Positions 58,670 to 64,000 of a stretch of 64,000 nt of DNA are shown here, piece after piece (within the stretch, counting starts at the first letter, position 1; each line of letters starts with the position of its first letter). The translations under genes and the position numbers were made by a program. The notes under the pieces were generated by a model that did no database searches, had not been told where the DNA came from, and worked only from the letters and a program-made list of their open reading frames with translations. The stretch is from Engraulis encrasicolus (lineage: Eukaryota > Chordata > Actinopteri > Clupeiformes > Engraulidae), in assembly GCF_034702125.1 (NCBI RefSeq), contig NC_085873.1:43642669-43706668 (forward strand). Direction: 5' to 3'.

Positions 58670-59340
58670 GTAGCAATACTGTAGGTGTTATATATAAGCA
58701 GGGAGGCCAGTAGGGGCAAATGGCCCAGTTCTCTTGGGGTTACTGAAAAGTTATTGTACTACACCACTCTGACACAAAACATGGCCTTTAGTAATGCACT
58801 ACGACTTGGGCATTGCAAATCTGGTAACAGAAAGTTTATAATTATAATGGAATGTCTTAAAGGGTTAATATCTTCTCTCATTAGCAGCCCAAACAACAAC
58901 CCACATTGTTGATTTGGAAATAAGCTCATGTTACACCTCCCCTTGAGTTACATATTTGAGTTTTACCTTGCCCGTGTGCTTTCAACCGTTCTCTGAGTAC
59001 GGCAGTGCAAAATTTACCTCCAAGCTAGCAGTTAACATTGACTCCCATGAGACCAGTTAGCCGCCAGCTAGGACTTTAAATCTGAATAAACTTAAATCCT
59101 GTTCGGTAAGTGTTTACATGATATTTTTAGAGCAGACTTAAGTGTCTCATGTAAACAGCGCATGTGTCATTCAAAGTTTCAAAAAGGACCTAATACCTGC
59201 AAGACATGAACTCACGAGACACATGTTAAAAGCAGCAAAAAAGGTATAACAATGCTTTGACTGGTCATTAAGTGTATAGGTGTACAGTGCTGATTGTTGA
59301 CATTGTGCACCACTTTCTCAGAAGATCTTATCCTCCTCCA
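58670..59340. other. no gene recognised
   Basis: Unassigned sequence. Confidence 0.4.
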
Positions 59341-59349
59341 AAGCACTTA

Positions 59350-59392
59350 GTGTGTGATTGTGTGTGTGCGCGGGTGCGTGCGTGTGTGTGGA
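59350..59392. repeat. short interrupted (GT)n
   Basis: GT with GCGCGGGTGC steps. Confidence 0.88.
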
Positions 59393-59529
59393 TAAAAAAC
59401 AGTCTGCAATGCAGTCTTAGCTGTAGTTTGTGAAGGCTATGTTAATCGTTGTCCATTATACTCAATCCTATAATGGGATAGAATGAGCTGCAAGCTTAGC
59501 CATCAATGCTACTCGTTTTCACATTCATT

Positions 59530-59550
59530 GCACACACACGCACGCACGCA

Positions 59551-59594
<44 letters not shown>
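59530..59594. repeat. (CA)n with GCAC head
   Basis: About 22 CA units. Confidence 0.96.
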
Positions 59595-59598
<4 letters not shown>

Positions 59599-59742
59599 GA
59601 AAGCATCCTTGCTCACTCAATATGTCTCAATATACCATCCATATTTTCAATTATCTATTAATATCAATTAAAACATTTCTCTGGCCTATATACAGTATAC
59701 CATTGAGACTGTTAATTAAAACAATTTTATGTGAGTTCCACA

Positions 59743-59922
59743 TAGCCTGGTGAACCAGCGCCACCCGCTGGACGGCAAAATGTTTTGTCTACGGGTGGGT
59801 CTGGCCTCGCATAATGATTCAATGAAGCCAGAATGCCATGAATCTGGCAAACCAATTACAACGCAAACATGTGTTTTGAATCAAAAATTAGACATCCACA
59901 TTTAGTCTGGTTTATCAGGCTA
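59743..59922. mobile_element. TAGCCTG-end MITE, 180 bp, 9-bp target duplication
   Basis: From TAGCCTGGTGAACCAGCG to CTGGTTTATCAGGCTA. AGTTCCACA is duplicated exactly at 59734-59742 and 59923-59931. It matches 23608-23917 at both ends but lacks the central part. Confidence 0.93.
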
Positions 59923-59931
59923 AGTTCCACA

Positions 59932-60829
59932 TGCATTGCTGCTGGCCTCCCACCTGAACCGTGCTGTGTGTGTGTGTGTGTGTGTCCTCACATACTCCCT
60001 GTGTCCTTTCTCCCTTGTCTAGCTTTTCGCACCTGGCTGCGCTGTGCTCAGCACGATCCTGTTCGCACCTGGCTGCTCGCAGGTGCCTGGTGACTGAGTC
60101 CTGATTAGCTGCAGTGGCCTGATTTTATCAGGCAGGAAAATGACAAGCGGTTGAGTTTCCATCCCTCCTAAACTTCTTAATGAGAATTTGGACCTGTGTG
60201 CAAAATGGAGAGAAATCCTGAACAAGGGGTGGAAAGTGCTTCAACATTTGCATAAAATATTCCTAGTTGAGTAAGAAATCAATTCGCTTGAGGGGGGCGA
60301 AACGGATCGACTCAGTCCAGTACACAAGGGCATAGTAACATAACTAAGTTTGATGGAAACTAGTCTATGTGCATCAAGTTGCATTTGCAGAAGAATTTCA
60401 ATGCATTCTATTTGGAGTTGTCCCGACAACCCCAAGTTCTGGAACCCAGCACTGTTCCGAACTCGACAGTGCCCATGTTTTATTCAGTCACTGAAGAAGA
60501 TGATGAACATTAGACTTCTATTTATTTATTTGTTTATGTATTTTATTCCTGTGGGTCTTATTAAAGCATCCTAATCTGCAAATTTTTGGCCTTGGTATCT
60601 GAGTTGTGAAAGTCCTGAAACTAACTATTCAGTCCTTGCCTCCCCACCCAAATCTCCAAAGCATCCTCCCTGCTACATTCAAGTGCTCAGTATGTGAGTG
60701 TGTGTGTGTTTTTTTTCATGGTGCCATCTTTAGTTTAGGGGAAGGGTGGCTTTATGGAAGGGAGGCCTCTGAACATCTGGCTTGTAGATGGATAAACCAT
60801 ATGGAAGGAAGATAAACAAATATACTTTA
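59932..60829. other. no gene recognised
   Basis: A short GT array at 59965-59984. AGGTGCCTGGTGACTGAG-type sequence near 60080 is unassigned. Confidence 0.4.
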
Positions 60830-61432
60830 GATGGTGTCAAGCATGTGTGGTGGTAAACAAGTGAGTTTAAAAAAAAAGTGTATCCTATCAAAAGCCAAGC
60901 ATGGTAGTGGGACTGACATGGTTTGGGGATGCATGAATGCTGTCAACATTGGTAATCTGAAATACACCTAAAAGAAACATGCATGCCAACATGCACTGTG
61001 ACTACTGAAGCAGATCCTGATATTCTCCATAGGATTGCATTCAAATCTCACACCAATCTATTTAAGCCCGATGCAGACTCAAAATGTAAAAGTTCAATGC
61101 AAAGAAAGGTTGAAACGCACACTGATGACCTCCCTTGTCATCCCTTTTCATTTCGTTTCATTTCGAGACGATTCGAGCCAACACAGCCCCTTCTCTACCA
61201 GATTTTAATCTGGGGTGTACTCACTTTTGTGAGTACATGTTCAAACATTAATGGCTGTATTTTGTTTTTTTCTGAGTGAACAAGAAATTTAAGCGGTTAA
61301 ATATGTTGTTAAAATGTCACTAATCATTGTGTCAAAGTTACATTTCTGTAATGCTTTCCTATGAAAAGATATACTCAAAAATCTGCAAAACTGTGAGGGG
61401 TGTATTCACTTTCGTGATATACTTTATATACA
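60830..61432 (+). pseudogene. 5'-truncated Tc1-like element
   Basis: AAGCATGGTAGTGGGACTGA followed by CATGGTTTGGGGATGC is a Tc1/mariner transposase region (a GTDMVWGC-type motif) with stops. Downstream GGGGTGTACTCACTTTTGTG, CATTAATGGCTGT and the final GAGGGGTGTATTCACTTTCG+TGATATAC match the 3' inner and outer ends of the Tc1 family with ...GTGAGTACACCCCTCA termini. The 5' half is absent. Confidence 0.7.
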
Positions 61433-61549
61433 AAGAAGTAAACACACCAACCCCCCCCCAGTTCCCTTCCTCTGTAGTGTTGCACTGATTCTTGAGAAAG
61501 TTGCTAAAACAGGTTGTAATGTTGACAGAAAAAAACAAAGTGAATTACA

Positions 61550-63680
61550 AAATGATATGGTATATCCTCGTAGACTAAGGTCTTGGCTTTTCAGAAATGC
61601 ACAAGGCCAATCTCCCCATTATGTATTTTTTTTCAGAAATCAGGCTTTTCTCCGATCATACCTTGTTTTTTGTCAACACCGTCAGACACAATTAAAAGTT
61701 ATTAAAATTGTATTGATTTGGTTGCATATGAAGAGTTCAGATGCAAAACCCCCTAACTCCATTTCTGAAGACCTGCACTTCTATATTTTTAGAGAACCCC
61801 GTTGTTGGTTTGGTTTACATTCATGTACTTGATAACACATATACAGTGAGTCCAATATGTATTTGATCCCTTTCTGATTTTGCCGGTTAGCCCACTAATA
61901 AAGACATGATCAGTCTGTAAATTTATGATAATATGTATTCAAACATGGAGAGACAGAATATCAAAAATAAATTCCAGAAAATAACTTAAAATAATATATT
62001 TTAATTTATTTGTATTTAATTTAGGCAAATAAGTATTTGATCCCTCTAGCTAAAGAAGATAAAGTGCTTTGTGGCAAAGCCCTAGTTGTCTAGCACTGAG
62101 GTCAGATGCTTCTTTTAGTTGATGACAATGTTTGTGCATATAGTAGAACATATTTTTGCCCATTTTTATTTGCACATTATCTCTAAAACATTAATAGTTT
62201 GTGGCTGTAGCTTGGCAAATTGGAGGTTCAGTTCCCTCCATAGAATTACTATAGGGTTAATATTTGGAGAGTGTCTAGGCCACTTCACGACTTTAATATG
62301 CTTCTTATTGAGCCACTCCTTCGTTGCTTTGACTGTATGTTGTGTATTATTGTCATGTTGGGAGATCCAAAAATGACCCACCCTTCAGTGTAATGGTGGA
62401 GGGAAGGACGTTTGCACTCAGGATTGCACATTACATGTCTCCCTCCATCCATTCGTTGACGATGTGAAGTTGTCCTGTGCCTTGGCCACACACACACCCT
62501 CAAACCGTAATGATACCACTTTCATGCATGATGGTGAGGAGGGTGTTCTTGGGATCATAGACAGTAGTACTCTTTCTCAAAACACATTGAATTGTGATAA
62601 TGCCAAACATCTTGATTTTGGTTTCATCTGACTACAGCACCTCCTTATCATATCCTAAATCAGTCTGATGTCCGTTGGCAAACCTCAAGTGGGACTGCAC
62701 AGGTTCCTTCTGAAGTAAAGGTACCATGTGTGCACTACAGGAATTTAAACCTCTGTGGCATTAAGTGCTACCAGATGTTTTCTCAGTGATTTTGGTCAGT
62801 AGCTTTGATATCATTGCCTAGTTCATACCGTATAGCTCTGGGGTGATTTCTTTCTGTTCTCATGATTATCAAATCCCTACAAAAGGTCAAATCTTGTATA
62901 GAACCCCAGACAGGCTGATGGATAGTCATTTTGTATTTCTCACATTTTGGAAGAAATGCATCAACAGCTGGGTCATTAATACCCAGTCTCTTTCTTGTGG
63001 CTTTGCAGCCCATTTAATCTTTGTTCAGGTCTAAAATGGTGTCCCAGATATCATTTGACCACTCTTTGGTCTTTCCCATGCTGGTGAGGTTGGAGTGTGA
63101 CTGATTCACTCATACTATGGACTGATTCTGCTGATTCAATGTGTCTTTTATGCATGTTAGTGTGTACAGGTGTCTTTAATTCAGATGACAAGTTGATCGG
63201 AAGTGCCCATCTGGTCTGTGGGCCCGGAACTGTAATCAGTTGGCAGGGGATCAAATACTTATTTTGCTCGATGAAATGGAAATAAATTAATATATATTCT
63301 CTTCAGTTAATTTCTGGATTTTATTTTTGATATTCTGTCTCTCCATATTAGAATACATATTATCATAACATTTATTGACTGATCATGTCTTTGTTAGTAG
63401 GCAAACCAACAAAATCACCAAGGGATCAAATACATATTGGACTCACTGTAAATAGTTATATTACATAAATAAAATAAAAAAATATGCAATTTTGTATTAA
63501 ATAAAAATGAATTAAGATTATTTTCTGAAAAGTCATTTAGGGGGTTTTGCATCTGAACACTTCATATGTATCTGGAGTTTTTAAGTGATTATGTGTATTT
63601 TTTGGTTCACACATATGCCTTTAAATGTTGAAAATTCACTTTTGTTCTATTTTAATACTGTTTCATGTGTTCTAATTTTA
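61550..63680. repeat. inverted arms of an older element split by a Tc1 insertion
   Basis: CATATGAAGAGTTCAGATGC+AAAACCCCCTAA (61727-61757) is mirrored by AGGGGGTTTTGCATCTGAAC+ACTTCATATG (63539-63568). The Tc1 element at 61844-63448 lies between them. Confidence 0.65.
61844..63448 (-). mobile_element. full-length but dead Tc1-like transposon, 1605 bp
   Basis: TA flanks at 61842-61843 and 63449-63450. Ends CAGTGAGTCCAATATGTATT and its mirror. The terminal repeats are about 210 bp, with the word TATTTGATCCCT at the outer and inner edge of each, i.e. IR/DR organisation. The minus strand encodes a Tc1 transposase with frameshifts. The segment at 62381-62166 gives QHDNNTQHTVKATKEWL and WPRHSPNINPIVILWREL, corresponding to the Tc1 blocks QHDNxPKHTAK (second catalytic Asp) and SPDLNPIExLW. 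The D of SPDLN is now N and the catalytic E of PIE is V. Length equals an intact Tc1 copy. Confidence 0.92.
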
Positions 63681-64000
63681 AAATATGTACCGCCATACGA
63701 TGCTTACGTAACGCCTAAATACAACAAACAATTTTTTGTAATTTCACAAATATTCGTGTAGGCTTAAATTGGCTATTACTTTGATATTTCAACAACTCCT
63801 AAGGAAAATGTTGTAAGCACATTCCTTTAAAATGTCCAAAACTCCTTCTTATGGTGGTGACTTAAGAACTGACGGTGGTGACAGTAATCTGAGAGTGGTG
63901 AAAGTGGCCTAATTAGTACCTGCATTTAGCAAAATAAATAGCCCTCTCAAGTCAATGGCATCTTGCATAAACACTTTATTTTTGTGTGTGCACATGTGAG
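63451..64000. other. no gene recognised
   Basis: AT-rich sequence. 63850-63905 repeats GGTGGTGA-type words three times. Confidence 0.4.

Overview
The window looks like intergenic or intronic DNA from a ray-finned fish. Supporting signs are long, dense (CA)n/(GT)n arrays, a typical teleost transposon community (hAT, Tc1, TTAA-type MITEs, tRNA-derived SINEs, LINE fragments), the frequent word TAGGCCTA and vertebrate-style splice signals. The SINE tail near 42.1-42.3 kb resembles repeats I remember from clupeiform fishes (herring/anchovy), but that is a weak hint. I found no intact host protein-coding gene. Nearly all open frames are microsatellite translations (poly-CV, poly-HT, poly-SL) or lie inside dead transposons.

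Layout. 0-3.5 kb: TTAA-type and hAT-type MITEs, large CA/CT arrays and an 80-bp tandem repeat. 4.0-8.8 kb: three tandem ~1-kb units on the minus strand, each carrying the same two pseudo-exons of a SAMD3-like (sterile alpha motif domain-containing 3-like) protein. 9-20 kb: microsatellites, a hAT MITE with a perfect 8-bp target duplication (11.25 kb), a TTAA MITE nested in a hAT MITE (9.8-10.2 kb), a LINE RT scrap and a 38-bp minisatellite. 20.4-22.8 kb: a three-level nest (46-bp element inside a 2.0-kb palindromic element inside a TTAA MITE). 23.6-31 kb: an element with a 9-bp target duplication, a 28S rRNA fragment, and a LINE 3' end split by a hAT element. 33.3-37.5 kb: palindromic Tc1-type element, a Tc1 remnant with a SINE inside, and a 1.9-kb hAT element. 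37.7-38.3 kb: an unidentified coiled-coil pseudogene. 38.86-38.96 kb: a 100-N gap. 41.9-52 kb: SINEs, fold-back MITEs and a THAP-bearing element. 54.3-57.5 kb: a hAT-derived C-terminal ORF broken by two transposons. 57.5-58.7 kb: a second THAP-bearing element and a Merlin-like transposase exon. 60.8-63.5 kb: two Tc1 elements.

The most informative result is insertion history readable from the sequence. At 54.3-57.5 kb, removing a 1085-bp element (8-bp duplication ATCTGCAG) and a 1516-bp element (3-bp duplication ATA) rejoins one continuous hAT dimerisation-domain reading frame. Ten element boundaries are fixed by exact target duplications, and some have an unoccupied paralogue elsewhere in the window. 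I see no candidate for a new multi-gene system. All family names rest on recognition by eye, with no database search.
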